Assembly: GCA_020796225.1 (NCBI GenBank)
Contig: CM036758.1
Location: forward strand, 73,846,366-73,910,365
Length of the DNA stretch: 64,000 bases
From: Arion vulgaris
Taxonomy: Eukaryota > Mollusca > Gastropoda > Stylommatophora > Arionidae
Reading direction: 5' to 3'
Shown here: positions 8,926-19,240 of the stretch, piece by piece
Layout: each line of letters opens with the position of its first letter
Position numbering within the stretch: the first letter of the stretch is position 1
Notes under the pieces: generated by a model
The model's database searches: none
What the model was told of the DNA's origin: nothing
Seen by the model: only the letters and a program-made list of their open reading frames with translations
Program-made: the position numbers and the translations under genes

Positions 8926-9190
8926 AACTTCTTCTTCTTCAAAAGCTACATATCGACCACTTGTTAAGCACTCTGTTTGATCTGTATGTGGTCCAAGCCT
9001 AAGAGCGATTGTACGTTGTGCCAGGTATGCGCCTACAAGTAGGCCAGCACATCCGACTTCTTCGACGCTTTTTATTTATGAGGGTAGCTTCCCTAGGACT
9101 CTACATCAGTCGCCTCTTATGACATGCCTTGTAGGTGGCAGTGTTGCTAGTCTCTGCTTCTCTTGCGGGCCCCGACACTACACGGGGGTC
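8926..9190 (-). mobile_element. A-family retroposon
   Basis: Reverse orientation: the (GAA)n tail is 'cttcttcttc' at about 8928-8940, and the 5' end is near 9190 in 'cactacacgggg'. All family blocks are present. No clear flanking duplication was found. Confidence 0.87.
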
Positions 9191-9277
9191 CCCGTCAATC
9201 AAATTGAGTTCCGCAATAACTTTCTCATTAGTCAATCAATCTATCTAGAATCTAAATGGTTATTTTGTTATATATCT

Positions 9278-9532
9278 TCTTCCTCTTTGAACTCTCCATA
9301 TCGACGAGCACTTGTCAACCACTCTGTGTGATTTGTCTATGATCTGAGTCTAACAGCGATTGTACGTTATGCAAGTTATGCGCCTGCAAGTAGCCAGCAC
9401 ATCAGATTTCTGCACTGCTTTTTATTTACTAGGGTAGCATCCCTAGGGCCTACTTCAGTCGACTAGCATTGTCGGTCGCAGTGGTACTATGCTTTGCTTC
9501 CCTTGCAGGACTTGGCACCACACGGGGGAAGT
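9278..9532 (-). mobile_element. A-family retroposon with 10-bp TSD
   Basis: The duplication 'ttatatatct' is at 9268-9277 and 9533-9542. This is one of the best-bounded A copies, 255 bp, in the same orientation as its neighbour at 8926-9190. Confidence 0.92.
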
Positions 9533-9689
9533 TTATATATCTAGTATATCCTATTTTATTTGCTTGATTTGTATTACTATTTTGTTTAATGATATTTTTC
9601 ATGTATTCAGATGAGAAATTATTGTCTAGATATTGTTTAACTGGATGCATAATGCTATCTATAAGTTGTCCTTTCTTATATTGCATGGA

Positions 9690-9905
9690 AGTTTCTGTAG
9701 CTAAGCGGATAAGATATTGCCTTGCGTTCCGAAGGTAGTAAGTACTAATCCGGACTGTTCCGTCCCTGTTCACAAGCGCATTTGTTACCAGAGAACCCTA
9801 GGATTGTCGCCTGAGCTACAGAGTTCATGCTATGTGCAATATTATTGACAGGGGCGTTCCATTCCTGCGGAGATGAACCGAACCATATTGCGTAAAACCT
9901 GTAAA
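9690..9905 (+). mobile_element. E-family SINE
   Basis: It has a tRNA-like head ('tctgtagctaagcggataag', degraded B box 'tactaatccggac') followed by the E body: 'ccctaggattgtcgcctgag', 'ctacagagttcatgc'. Compared with the copy at 31553-31805 it is strongly diverged. Confidence 0.75.
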
Positions 9906-10509
9906 TGTATCTATTTAGCGCAATGAATTAGATCTTTCGTCTTTAAACCCATGTTTGTTATATTGAAACCTGTAAGAAAATAAGACAACATTTTTATATT
10001 TAATAATCATGATTGATTTGAGAGCAATTACAGCATCATATGGTGTTAATACTACATACAGAAATGAAAACATGTATTTTTCAATTATACAACATGCATC
10101 CTGCACGCTTAGTGCATGTAACCATAACGCAGGTGTCCATACTGTCTTCATTTAGCTTACACAATGATAACTAACTCATCTGTATGAGAGGTCACGCTTG
10201 ATGGTTTTAAACATCAATTTTATGACAGTACATCAACAGAAAAGATCGAATGGTTAGACAAAAACTGTCTTTATAAATTGTGAACAATTTAATAATATAT
10301 AGTAATACAATTTTATGATATTGGATGTGTGTATTGACTATCTTCGTGTTGACATATGGATAATTAATCTTTTTGAATAAGGTGTGAGTATGAAAGATTT
10401 GCTTCACTGCACTGGGTTTATTCTTATGACTCAGCCCTTTTCCGTAGAAATGGCACGCCACCTGCAGAGAATATTGAGCACAACATCGCAGCTTCATCAA
10501 CAATTATAG
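9906..10509. other. no recognisable feature
   Basis: AT-rich unique-looking sequence. Short open frames on the minus strand show no motif or compositional support. Confidence 0.6.
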
Positions 10510-10796
10510 GGAGTTACAGAAAAGATGCATTTGCGAACCTAATGTCGTGCTTAATCATCAAGAAACAACAAAGTAAATGGTTTGATCACATAAGCAGATT
10601 ACCAACAGACAGTGCAGTGCACATGAAAGAGTAATTTTGCTCCGATACAATGCATGCAACGCAACAAGTCGGTCACGTGAAGGGTGGACCTAAGAGATAA
10701 CGGAGTCGACGAAAGACACTATTTATGAATCACATACACGTGCTTGTTCTAGAAACGTTACGCTTAGAGGTAAAACAGGATTGGAGAAAAGAAATG
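10510..10796 (+). mobile_element. LINE S, C-terminal fragment and 3' tail
   Basis: It is collinear with the reverse copies at 46345-46700 and 63625-64000. The translation includes KKQQSKWFDHISRLPTDSAV, with a stop soon after. It ends with the family tail 'cttgttctagaaac...gaggtaaaacaggattgg'. Confidence 0.75.
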
Positions 10797-10868
10797 TGGT
10801 GGTCTGGATTCGAACCCTTGACCTTCAGATTGCAACGTCTTGATCACTTTGTCACAGTCACCCTTTGA
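10797..10868 (-). mobile_element. tRNA-like SINE head
   Basis: Read on the minus strand it has 'gacaaagtgatcaagacg' as an A-box region and 'agggttcgaatccag' as a strong B box, spaced as in a tRNA. It cannot be a working tRNA gene: there is no 3' acceptor pairing or terminator, and it directly abuts the S tail. Family E is the closest relative. Confidence 0.55.
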
Positions 10869-11030
10869 TAGTATGTACAAAAGTATATCAAGACGTATAC
10901 GTTTGCGCATGTTTTGTGGACGTAACATTGTTAGCTTGTAAGTAGTATGGTCTATTAATGATCATAAACAGCACAAAGAAGATTGGTGCTCTTTTGTAGC
11001 GGCCCTAAATACAAACGACGTCACATGGTA

Positions 11031-11074
11031 GAGGGAGAGAGCGAGAGAGAGAGAGATAGAGAGAAAGAGAGACA
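11031..11074. repeat. (GA)n microsatellite
   Basis: A run of GAGA with a few substitutions. The flanking 10869-11030 shows nothing recognisable. Confidence 0.9.
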
Positions 11075-11112
11075 GGAAGATTGACGGATAAGTTGTGTGA
11101 TCATGTATGTCT

Positions 11113-11460
11113 TTTAAAAAATGATTGATTGATTGATGATATGATCATCATAATTGCACATCGGTGAATAACCATGCGTTCTCCATTCTTGTCAGTACCC
11201 AAAAGGATCTCAGCGACAGTACACGAACTCCACAGCACAAGCACGGATACACAATGTGATTTTGAAGATGGTAGAATGTGTGTAGGAATTTTATTACAAT
11301 TTGTTATATTAATTTTGCTAGGACAGCGACTTTGCAAAGCACTCTTGTCGAATTTCGACTGCCAAGCGTTCTTTTACCTGCTTAATTTCAAGACGAAACC
11401 TCCGTTTTATCGTATGTCTCCGAAAGGACTAGGAACATGATCTCATCTATATCTAAAATA
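11113..11460 (-). mobile_element. F-family SINE, 5'-truncated
   Basis: The tail 'tgattgattgattgatga' is at the left, then the F body in reverse ('aggatctcagcgacagtaca', 'tatgtctccgaaaggactag'). It ends before the tRNA-like head, so it is truncated at its own 5' end, as is common for retroposed copies. Confidence 0.82.
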
Positions 11461-11589
11461 AGTACAACACCGAAACGGTAAGAGAAGCATCATCATCAAA
11501 AGCTTGTACTTAGTAGAAATCTGCTACCCTAATAATCCTTCGGTACGTAATTGATAGAAAAGCAACGATCAGAGTACTAAGAGCATGCA

Positions 11590-12008
11590 TTTTGCCAGTG
11601 GCAACGTATGGGTGTGAAGCATGGTCAATTAATAAGGAAGTGGGAAAACATATATGTACTTTTGAATATAAGTGTTACAGAAGTGTCCATCGTATATCAT
11701 GGACAGAGAATAGAACAAAAAGATCTATCCAGAAAGAACTCAAAATCAAAGAAAACTGGTTGATGCTACAAATAAGGAAGAGAAAATTGAGATATTTTGG
11801 ACATATAAAAGACATGAAGGGCTGGAGAAGACCATCATGGAAGGAGGCATACCGGCAAAGAGAAGAAGATGAAGACCACGGAGAAGAAGGATTCAAGATG
11901 TAACTGATGGCTGCAGAGGCGGGACATCTGACCTATGAGAGATAGAAATTACGAAGGACTGTTGGGGTGGCAAAGTTCTGCTCAGAACAAGCTATTTGAC
12001 AATAAATA
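11590..12008 (+). mobile_element. LINE P, C-terminal RT fragment
   Basis: It reads VATYGCEAWSINKEVGKHI, then HRISWTENRTKRSIQKEL, KIKENWLMLQIRKRKLRYFG and HIK. YGCEAW and WTE.RTK are the conserved landmarks. A frameshift after YFGHIK breaks the remainder, which still matches at DNA level through 'ctgatggctgcagaggc' to the 3' end near 12005. Confidence 0.85.
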
Positions 12009-12054
12009 ATCATTCGGAATTTATATCTCTCATATACCTCTGCTACTGCTATGC

Positions 12055-12250
12055 AAAATATTCAGTTACATAATGAATCCATCTTCTAACTGGATTTGCT
12101 CTTCTCTCCTTTGCATGGATGCCTCCTCATATGACGGTTATTTCCAACCTTTCTTGTATTTTTATGTCAAAAATACGTACATTTTCTTATTCTTTTTTGA
12201 AACATTTCCAAGTTTTCTTTGATTTTCAGTTCCTTCTGGACCTACAGTCA
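12055..12250 (-). mobile_element. LINE P-like fragment, inverted relative to its neighbour
   Basis: Read on the minus strand it contains KELKIKENLEMFQKRIRK, a stop, and a degraded HMRRHPCKGE region. It lies 50 bp downstream of the forward P copy at 11590-12008. The next 230 bases show nothing clear. Confidence 0.6.
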
Positions 12251-12479
12251 GCAATATGGTGGACTTAGTTAAAAACGAAACAAATGTATTCTTTGCCAGA
12301 TATATTTTGTATTTCTCACTCTTCTCTGCCCATGTGGGTTCCAGGCAAGTGTATGCCTGGTTACGTTTCTCTATAGTAAATGACAGTAGTGTTTAGAACA
12401 CATGTACAGTTTCTGCAGCTTAATTACTCTGTTGGGTGAAGGTACTGGTCCAGACAGAGATTATAGAAATCTCCTTCAT

Positions 12480-12770
12480 GTGTGTCACTGGGCACACATG
12501 AGTCAGTTGTAATGAACGAGCTGATAGATTCGCTGACATGGCTACCATATCAGAGGGAGCTGCTGTGACGCATTGAGTGAGTCTTTCCGAACAGAGGAGT
12601 TTCAGGGCTGTGAATCCCACTCGCTGACCAGATTGAGATAGATGGGTGTTGTTATTAGTGCAGCCTGAAAAGAACTATATATCAAATATGCAAAGAGATT
12701 GATTAATCAACATTGAACTGGCGTGTTGGAGTGCTGAACGCTGCTGGATGTGTTGAGGCGGAGATCGGAA
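12480..12770 (+). pseudogene. LINE RNase H remnant
   Basis: One frame reads NERADRFADMATISEGAAVT, then a stop, then SLSEQRSFRAVNPTR. NERAD.(F/L)A is the last conserved block of the RNase H domain found in some LINE ORF2 proteins. The downstream DNA ('gattaatcaacattgaactg') matches the reverse copy at 40880-41185, so both come from one family (L-like). Confidence 0.75.
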
Positions 12771-13190
12771 CCCCTATGGACAAGTCCGGAGTGATATGAT
12801 GATATTCCTCATATAACTGATACGTTAAAGTTAATTGCATATCCTTTACAGGACTTTGCGAATCAACCCCAGATGTTTGTGATTTTTATAGGTATTATTA
12901 CGTTCAGTAGTTTGCCATTGCTTTCTGAACGGGTGATGCCATCGTCCTTTGTAAAAATCCACGTGAAACAATTTGCAACTAAATTGTCCGCAGCGTGATT
13001 CGAACTCAGAACGTCGGGGTTAATAGACCGAGTCACTCTCCCCTAAGCCACAGACACCACCTATAACTGATAACGGAGAACATATGGACATGTCCGGAGT
13101 GCTATGATGATAGTCCTCTTAGAACAGATAACGGAGCATATATGGACATGAGTGATATGATAATATTCCTCAAATAACATCACTGAATAA
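12770..13190. repeat. 55-60 bp tandem repeat, about 3 copies, split by SINE H
   Basis: The units share 'tatggacatgtccggagt' followed by 'atgatgatattcctc' and 'taactgata'. One unit lies before the SINE at 12833-13071 and two after it. The SINE's flanking duplication lies within the unit. Confidence 0.8.
12833..13071 (-). mobile_element. H-family SINE with 11-bp TSD
   Basis: The duplication 'tataactgata' is at 12822-12832 and 13072-13082. Read on the minus strand it begins with a tRNA-like head ('agtgactcggtctattaa', B-box-like 'gagttcgaatcac') and ends with 'ctttacaggactttgcg' and an AT-rich tail. The next 250 bases to 13440 are featureless. Confidence 0.88.
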
Positions 13191-13429
13191 CTTTGATACA
13201 TGACATGCAATCACAAATATTACATTCCAACTGCAGACTTTTCCACAAAATATGCGTGTGTATCAGATGGTCTGACGTACTAACATACAGTTCAACAATT
13301 CTATGGATATATAATTGTAAAGCACACTCACCCCTACCTTCCAACCTTCATCTGTGTGAGCCAGTAATGAATATGAGAGACAGCTGTTTGTTTATCTAGG
13401 CAAGAATCGAATTGGTCGTAGACTGTTTT

Positions 13430-13720
13430 ACAACTTGTAACTAATGGTGACACAGAGTAAGCTTATCATCAATATAAGAAAGAGGCAGTCATCATTTTTA
13501 CAAACATGTGATGAGGAGGGAGGTTTAGAACACATTGCAACAACCGGTGAAATCGAGGGAGACAGAAAGAGGAAGACAGAGAGAGAAAATTGTGGATATC
13601 CTGACTTCTTAGCACGAATAGCGTCAACATCTGAGATGATAGCAAACACCAGAGACACAGATGTGTTGAGATTCATGATTACCTACGCCAGCCGGCACGG
13701 CACCTGATGATGATAAATAA
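13430..13720 (+). mobile_element. LINE O, C-terminal fragment with (TGATGA) tail
   Basis: It reads QSKLIINIRKRQSSF, then GLEHIATTGEIEGDR, and ends MITYASRHGT with the stop TGA forming the start of 'tgatgatgataaa'. Compared with the copy at 52570-52865, the GRRDRGRQREK segment is frameshifted. Confidence 0.85.
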
Positions 13721-13829
13721 TGATGAATCATAAAATAAAAACACATGAGTGCTACAGCGCTGTAAATGACAATAATACAGATTGTTTATACTTTTTTGTT
13801 TTGTTTCAGAACATGCTAATATTTATGTG

Positions 13830-14240
13830 TTGGCTTATGTTATGTTGTTATGTTATGTTATGCGATCGACGTCATGACATATTGGGCATTCCCATTCGTG
13901 CTCTGTCCTTCGTTGCAGCAGCCATCCCAAAGTCCATTTGATCACAGTACCCATGAGAAGTTGATTACTATATCTTCTCTCTCTACCACGAAGACGACAC
14001 TGTCTGGCATGTCCAAACTTAACGCCTAATTCTCGAACTCTTTCCAGTGTCTGAGACCCGCCCATGTCACACAATTGAGAGCGTACCGCATTGATGATAT
14101 CGGCTCTGTCCATGCTTCTGCCCACTTGAGTCGGGGCACTGTTTGCAAGAAAGTCAGCTCGCTCGTTACCCCGCACTCCAGCAGTTGGCTTGTTTCTAGA
14201 TGTGCCATTCTTTATGAGACATGAAGTATCCGTCTTTATT
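13830..14240 (-). pseudogene. LINE L, RNase H and C-terminal domain fragment
   Basis: The minus-strand protein starts at the RNase H block GNERADFLANSAPTQVGRSM, continues with ERVRELGVKFGHARQCRLRG and RERRYSNQLLMGTVIKW, and ends WECPICHDVDRIT. The final CxxC is part of a conserved C-terminus. The element ends in a (TTATG)n tail at 13835-13862. The reverse-transcriptase part is absent. Confidence 0.85.
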
Positions 14241-14249
14241 TTTCCTAGT

Positions 14250-14850
14250 ATCCTCTAATCATGTTTTGCCTCACAGCATCAGGATGAGAAGAAATGTCTA
14301 TGCATGGTGTATTTCTTTAACTCTGTTGTTTATGTGGATTTATTTTTGCTGTGTATCTACTGTGTTGTAATAGGCTTACACGTTAAGGTGCCCTTTATTG
14401 GTAATCTATTTGTGTGACCGAACAATTTAATGTGTTGCTTCTTGTTGATGAGGTTCAATACCGTCGTTGTATCAACATCATTATCCTGATGTCCTGATGA
14501 TCGGAGGGGTGAGTGGGGGTCTCAATGGCTAAGTGGTTAAGCCATTTTTCTGTCATACAGAAAGTTACGAGTTCGAATCCGGATCGAGACACACACGCAG
14601 TATTAATTTAATGAGATTCCTAGGATTGTTACCGGTGCTACGAAGTTCGTGCTTTGTGCAATGCTCTCGACAGATGGCATGCCATCTCTGCCAACAGTGA
14701 TGGAGCCATATGATAAACCTGGTGCTATGAAGTCAACCCTTAACCTTTGACCCTTTGGTCATGATGTCTTCATTTCTAAAATGGTATCTTCTTGATATTC
14801 GCATCCCTCTACGTAGACATCCAATCGCTGTCGGGACTATTCTTCTATAG
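14250..14850 (-). mobile_element. LINE S fragment, split by SINE E
   Basis: Pieces at 14250-14509 and 14758-14850 match the S copy at 46345-46700 in order: 'cctcacagcatcagga', 'gaccgaacaatttaatgtg', then after the gap 'atgatgtcttcatttct' and 'tacgtagacatcc'. The interruption at 14510-14757 is an E SINE. Confidence 0.78.
14510..14757 (+). mobile_element. E-family SINE inside LINE S
   Basis: Its tRNA-like head has 'caatggctaagtggttaag' (A box region) and 'gagttcgaatccgga' (B box). The E body 'cctaggattgttaccggtgc' follows. 'tgatgtc' recurs at both edges as a short probable duplication. 14851-15085 shows nothing recognisable. Confidence 0.87.
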
Positions 14851-15085
14851 TTTGATGTCAATGCTCAGGTTTGACACCGATAGCATAAATTTAAAAAACA
14901 CCATATACACATATACACATTTACATAAATGCAAACAACAATGAAAGTTGACACTTCATCCAGTCCATGCGATACACTACTATCTTGTCGTACATACGAG
15001 TGTCAATCACATTACCATCCAATACAGTGGTTTTTAAATAACAAATATATATCTCTCTCTTAATCTTTATATTAAATCTTTGAAG

Positions 15086-15776
15086 CAGGGCCGTGTGGTA
15101 TATTTTCTCAGTATTTTGAGATGTGGATATATAGGAGAATAGGCATAGTTTCATGGACAGAAAAACAGACAAATAAACAAGTTTTAGGAAAACTAGGCAT
15201 GAAGAAACAATTATTAAGAGAAATAAAATTCAGACAAGTAAAGTATTTTGGGCACATAAAAGACATGACACCATGATAAAACATTTACTAGAGGGGAAAG
15301 TTGAGGGGGAAGAGCAAGAGGTAGACCGAGAGATTAGTGTGTGGGAAACTTTAAGAAATGGACAGATTACAGTTTGGCAGAGTGCAACACCAAGGATAAA
15401 AACGGAGGATGCTGGAGATACATTGCAGCCAACCTTCAATGTGGAGACGGCACCTGATGATGATTATGTAAGTCTTCTAAATGCGGTCCCTTAAATGTTT
15501 TTCTTTAAAGTCCTTAGGCTAGTGTTCGCGAACGATGCTCCTGTAACAAAAACCGAAATCGAAGAGTAACGAGAGCGCTTAGACAGAGGCGTGCGATCAA
15601 TCATCAATCGTATACATCATTATCGAAATAACATAAACCAATATAGAAAAGCGTTGCGTAAAGATTTTTAATTATTGAATGGTTCAAATTGTATTTTGAT
15701 TTCGCCGCTTATGCCGCCACCTTACGGTTCAGCCTGATGCGGCCGCTTCTTTGTATCATTCAATAGCACGGCCAGG
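15086..15776 (+). mobile_element. N-family MITE (hAT type), split by LINE M
   Basis: The left end 'cagggccgtgtggtatat' and right end 'aatagcacggccagg' are inverted. Flanks 'ctttgaag' (15078-15085) and 'cttcgaag' (15777-15784) differ at one base. The body matches the uninterrupted copy at 50377-50551 once 15113-15462 is removed. Confidence 0.85.
15113..15462 (+). mobile_element. LINE M, C-terminal fragment inside MITE N
   Basis: It reads RWIYRRIGIVSWTEKQTNKQ, then LGKLGMKKQLLREIKFRQVK, a frameshift, and IKHLLEGKVE. The true C-terminus in another frame is CWRYIAANLQCGDGT followed by TGATGATGAT. The 3' tail abuts the resumed N sequence, as expected for a target-primed 5'-truncated insertion. 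Confidence 0.83.
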
Positions 15777-15944
15777 CTTCGAAGTGTTATCGCATCTATA
15801 CAAAGTAAAACAAATATATTTAATTAAGTAGTATATTGAATGATATAGGTTACTTGTATAACTGTCGTTGCTGTCTGTAGTACCGTATTTAAGGCTGTGT
15901 AGGACATGTGGGACTGAGTAATGACTGTGTAGACCTGAGCAATG

Positions 15945-16015
15945 TAATGGCTGCATGGCTAGTGCAGTCGCCGTGAAGTTGTTCAGGTTAGGATTGTCCA
16001 TTTATTCCCATAACA
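15945..16015 (-). mobile_element. Z-family SINE fragment
   Basis: It matches in reverse the end of the copy at 18428-18605: 'tagtgcagtcgccgtgaag', 'ttcaggttagga'. The preceding 160 bases have no recognised feature. Confidence 0.6.
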
Positions 16016-16104
16016 GAAAACATCCATGGTCATACGATGAATTAAAAACGGGTTTCTCGTACGATAACCGCGCTCTAATTCCTTCGGCCAAACGTTCATT
16101 AATA

Positions 16105-16650
16105 GTATCTTCATCAGCAGGTGCCGTCTCCACATTGAAGGTTGGCTGCAACGAATCTTCAGCATCTTCTGTCTTTCCCCTTGGTGTTGCACTCTGTCAG
16201 GCTGTAACCTGTCCATTTCTTAAAGTTTCCCTCCCACTTATCTCTCGGTCTTCTCTTGCTCTTCCCCTCTCAACTTTCCCTTCTAGTAAATGTTTTATCA
16301 CGGTGTCATGTCTTTTTATGTAGCCAAAATACTTTACTTGTCTGAATTTTATTTCTCTTAATAATTGTTTCTTCATGCCTAGTTTTCCTAAAACTTGTTT
16401 ATTTGTCTGTTTTTCTGTCCATGAAACTCTGCCTATTCTTCTATATATCCACATCTCAAATGCATCAATTATGTCTTCTAACTGCTTGTTCATTGTCCAT
16501 GTTTCCGAGCCATACATTAATATAGGATATATATAGCATTTGATCATTTTCATTTTTAGCCTGTTTGTGATTTGTTTGGATGTCAATAACTTTCTCATAC
16601 TATTGAAATTATCCTTGGCCGTTCCTATTCTCGTTTTAATTTAAATGGAA
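16105..16650 (-). pseudogene. LINE M, RT C-terminal fragment
   Basis: The minus-strand frame includes MKMIKCYIYPILMYGSETW, then MWIYRRIGRVSWTEKQTNKQ, KQLLREIKFRQVKYFGYIKR and HLLEGKVERGRAREDREIS. YGSETW, the Trp/Thr-Glu-Lys block and (YF)GYIKR are the family landmarks. It is longer upstream than the copy inside N. It stops at ...NGQVTA, after which the tail lies in another frame. The 3' end carries 'tcatcag', remains of the TGATGA tail. Confidence 0.85.
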
Positions 16651-17144
16651 TCATTAATAGTATACCTACTGTAAAATGATGTATAGAAAACCGTCTGCGT
16701 ACCCTTCATGGTATCCCTCCCTGAGTAGGAGTCTTCACAGCTCTAAACATAGCACTACACGCCTGGGGCTGTTGGAGGTTTCTGAGTTTTAAAGAAAGCC
16801 GCTTGCTCCTCTATGTACTATAGGAAAAGGAGTGAAAACTCATAATTCATGGGGCTCAAAGAAGTACCACTCATTGTATGGAATGAGTTAAATGCATACA
16901 TTGTCTGCTATATAGTCCTTACCCTCTGTGTAGCAATTGAAATATTACTAAACACTATATATTAGTGCTATATATTGCGGGGCCCGCTGGAGACATGGCG
17001 TTAGTGTGATATATCCATGCCGCCCTATTCTACTCGCCGGCCTTAACTCTAACCAAATTTCAAGTACAAAAAAGTATTTCTGAATAACGGCATGTTTCGG
17101 TTTTTTTCGTATGCACATTATCTTTTTTTTTTAAAACTAAACGC
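16651..17144. other. no recognisable feature
   Basis: Unique-looking, moderately AT-rich sequence. I see no reading frame, tRNA-like head or terminal repeat. Confidence 0.6.
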
Positions 17145-17410
17145 TTAATAAGGATCCACATTTACTATTAGATTAATTGAAAAACAGAGACTCAAATGGT
17201 TTGACCACTTGATGAGAATGAACCCGAACATACAAATTGCATGAGCGTACAACATGAAAATGGAATCATCAAGAGGAAGGATAGATTAAGGAAAAGATGG
17301 GGGTTGGTTGAGTTCTAGACAACTTAAAACTTCACAATACCACACCATATCAAACGACCGAGTGTGCACTATCTCGTAACCCGATCATCAGTTAAATATG
17401 CTACGCCTAA
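17145..17410 (+). mobile_element. LINE T, C-terminal fragment
   Basis: It reads IRLIEKQRLKWFDHLMRMNP, then a stop in a region equivalent to VARAYNLKIESSRG of the reverse copy at 23205-23455. Both share KIESSRG or MESSRG and a shared downstream 'tcaaacgac' region. Broken by stops. Confidence 0.75.
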
Positions 17411-17636
17411 CGACAAAATAGCAGAGAAGGATAAAAGAAAGCAAGTATCAGGATCACATTTCCTCTGTTATTAATGTTTATTTATGTTACTATTAAATAT
17501 TATTTAATTATTATTATTGCAATTGTTACACGGAGCACACGCCTACACAGTCATTACTCAGATGGGTCTCATTATATAACAATACGTTTTTTATCACTGC
17601 TAAAGTTACATGCTGTTTCTAGTCTGCAAATCATAG

Positions 17637-17850
17637 TCCTATGTTATGTTATGTTATATTATGCGATTGACGTCATGGCACTTTGGGCATTCCCATTCGT
17701 GCTTTGTCCTCCGCTGCAGCAGCCGTCCCAAAGTCCATTTGCTCACAGTACCCATGAGAAGTTGATTACTATATCTTCTCTCTCTACCACGAAGACAACA
17801 TAGTCTGGCATGTCCACACTTAATGCCTAATTCTCCAACTCGTTCTCGAA
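17637..17850 (-). mobile_element. LINE L, C-terminal fragment
   Basis: Nearly identical to 13835-14045: the (TTATG)n tail at 17640-17660, 'gggcattcccattcgtgctt', and the region encoding GRERRYSNQLLMGTVSKW. It is truncated before the RNase H block. Confidence 0.82.
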
Positions 17851-17974
17851 GTCATATGTGTACTAAGGTAAGTATTACTAGGCATAGACGTACAAATCTA
17901 AATCACATAGAATACTCGCTACTAAGACCGTGATCAAGTAAACAGTACAGCTACATAATGCATAAGAAGTCATA

Positions 17975-18222
17975 TGTGTGCTGCCGGGCTCGCAAGGGGA
18001 GCAAAGAATTATAACTCTGCTTCATACAAGGCATGTCGTAAGAGGCGACTGAGGTAGGGGCATAGGAAGCTACCCTAGTAAATAAAAAGTGTCACAGAAA
18101 TCGGATGTGCTGGCCTACTTGTAGGCGCATAACTGGCACAACGTACAATCGCTCTTAGGCTCGGATCACATACAAATCACAAAGAGTGGTTAATAAGTGG
18201 TCGATATGGAGAGTTCGGAAAA
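17975..18222 (+). mobile_element. A-family retroposon
   Basis: It runs from 'gctgccgggctcgcaagg' to 'gtcgatatggagagttcgg'. The (GAA)n tail is replaced by an A-run. Just upstream, 'gaagtcatatgtgt' occurs twice (about 17843 and 17968) around 110 bp of unknown sequence. Confidence 0.88.
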
Positions 18223-18427
18223 AAATAGGTTCTAAGAAGCAACGGGGAAGCACTGTAATCATTGAATATGATAAAGTAACAGAAAAGTTAACGACAGCTA
18301 ACAAATATTTAGGGCCTCGTGGGGAAGAAACCACTTATCAAACAAACACAGAATTGTAACATCAAATTCATGGATGTGAATTTTAGTAGATCTGTAACCG
18401 AAGTCGATTTTCAGTTTTCTTTGGATG

Positions 18428-18605
18428 GAATTCTGCGTCTGGTTGAATGGATTAAATCGAGGCACCCATGCGGGAGACTTGGGTTTAATCTACAGTAAGG
18501 ACAAGGAGTTTTTTATGTTGAGGGCATAAATAAAACTTCCTAACCTGAACATTTTCGTGGCGACTGCACTAACTATGCGGCCATTAAATTCCACAGGCTC
18601 GTGTA
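18428..18605 (+). mobile_element. Z-family SINE, tRNA-like
   Basis: The head has 'tggttgaatggattaaatcg' and the B-box-like 'gggtttaatctac'. The body has 'cctaacctgaacattttcg' and ends 'cggccattaaattcc', shared with the copy at 54700-54890. Confidence 0.72.
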
Positions 18606-18794
18606 CTTCCTGTCCTAGACCGCCCAAAAAGCGGTACGACATGCAGATGCGACAGTTGTTTCTTGTTTTGTTGTTAATGGAATTTGTGTAGTCTAGCCTG
18701 AATGTGATAGATAAGTACAACATGTGACACATCTAGGGGATTCTGAAGCTACTGTGACAGGTCTAGTAAGCCAACAGTGGTTTAATCTAGATAT

Positions 18795-18910
18795 CTCTCT
18801 CTTTGCCTTTTACCCGGGTTGGGGCATAGGCCCTCAACCAACTCATGCCAAGTCTTCCTATCTCTAGCTATCTCCTGCAGTAACCTCCAGCTCTAATGTC
18901 ATTATACAAT
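18795..18910 (-). mobile_element. LINE C-terminal fragment
   Basis: The minus strand reads WRLLQEIARDRKTWHELVEG, then LCPNPGKRQRE. This W(R)LL.EI..DR..W..LVE.LCP pattern is the extreme C-terminus of LINE ORF2 proteins. It is too short for a family label. Confidence 0.7.
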
Positions 18911-18914
18911 CTAG

Positions 18915-19055
18915 TTATGCTCAGAGTATAATGAAGAGATTTCAAGATAACAGAGGCGGCGAAAAACACTGTTAATGAACAGCATTAAAAGCCCGTTCTA
19001 GAAATATCTTCTTATACTTAGACTGTGAGGCAATGCAGGATTAGAGAAAAGAAGA
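18915..19055 (+). mobile_element. LINE S, 3' end fragment
   Basis: 'gataacagaggcggcg' leads into 'aagcccgttctagaaatat' and 'gactgtgaggcaatgcagg', the S tail. It is inverted relative to the LINE pieces on both sides. Confidence 0.72.
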
Positions 19056-19084
19056 AAAAGAAAGAATTATTCAAACTACAATCC

Positions 19085-19240
19085 TTATTTCTCCTCTAGG
19101 ATCATATCTCCTTTTTCTTCGACACCTTTCAACTTCCAACAGAGAACAAGTCTTCAATAAACTTCTTCCAGCTCTTCCTCTCTCCTGTCGTCCTTTCCAA
19201 TTTTATATCGTCTAGTCCTGCAGATTTGTTTTCTTTACTT
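19085..19240 (-). mobile_element. LINE C-terminal fragment
   Basis: The minus strand reads GLDDIKLERTTGERKSWKKF, then IEDLFSVG and a stop. The downstream edge meets the (GAA)n tail of the A copy at 19240. Confidence 0.6.

Noticed and set aside
12420..12620. Minus-strand 66-codon frame
   Set aside because: It is the shadow of the forward RNase H remnant NERADRFADMATISEGAA.
14515..14590. tRNA gene
   Set aside because: Same reason: it is the head of an E SINE inserted in LINE S.
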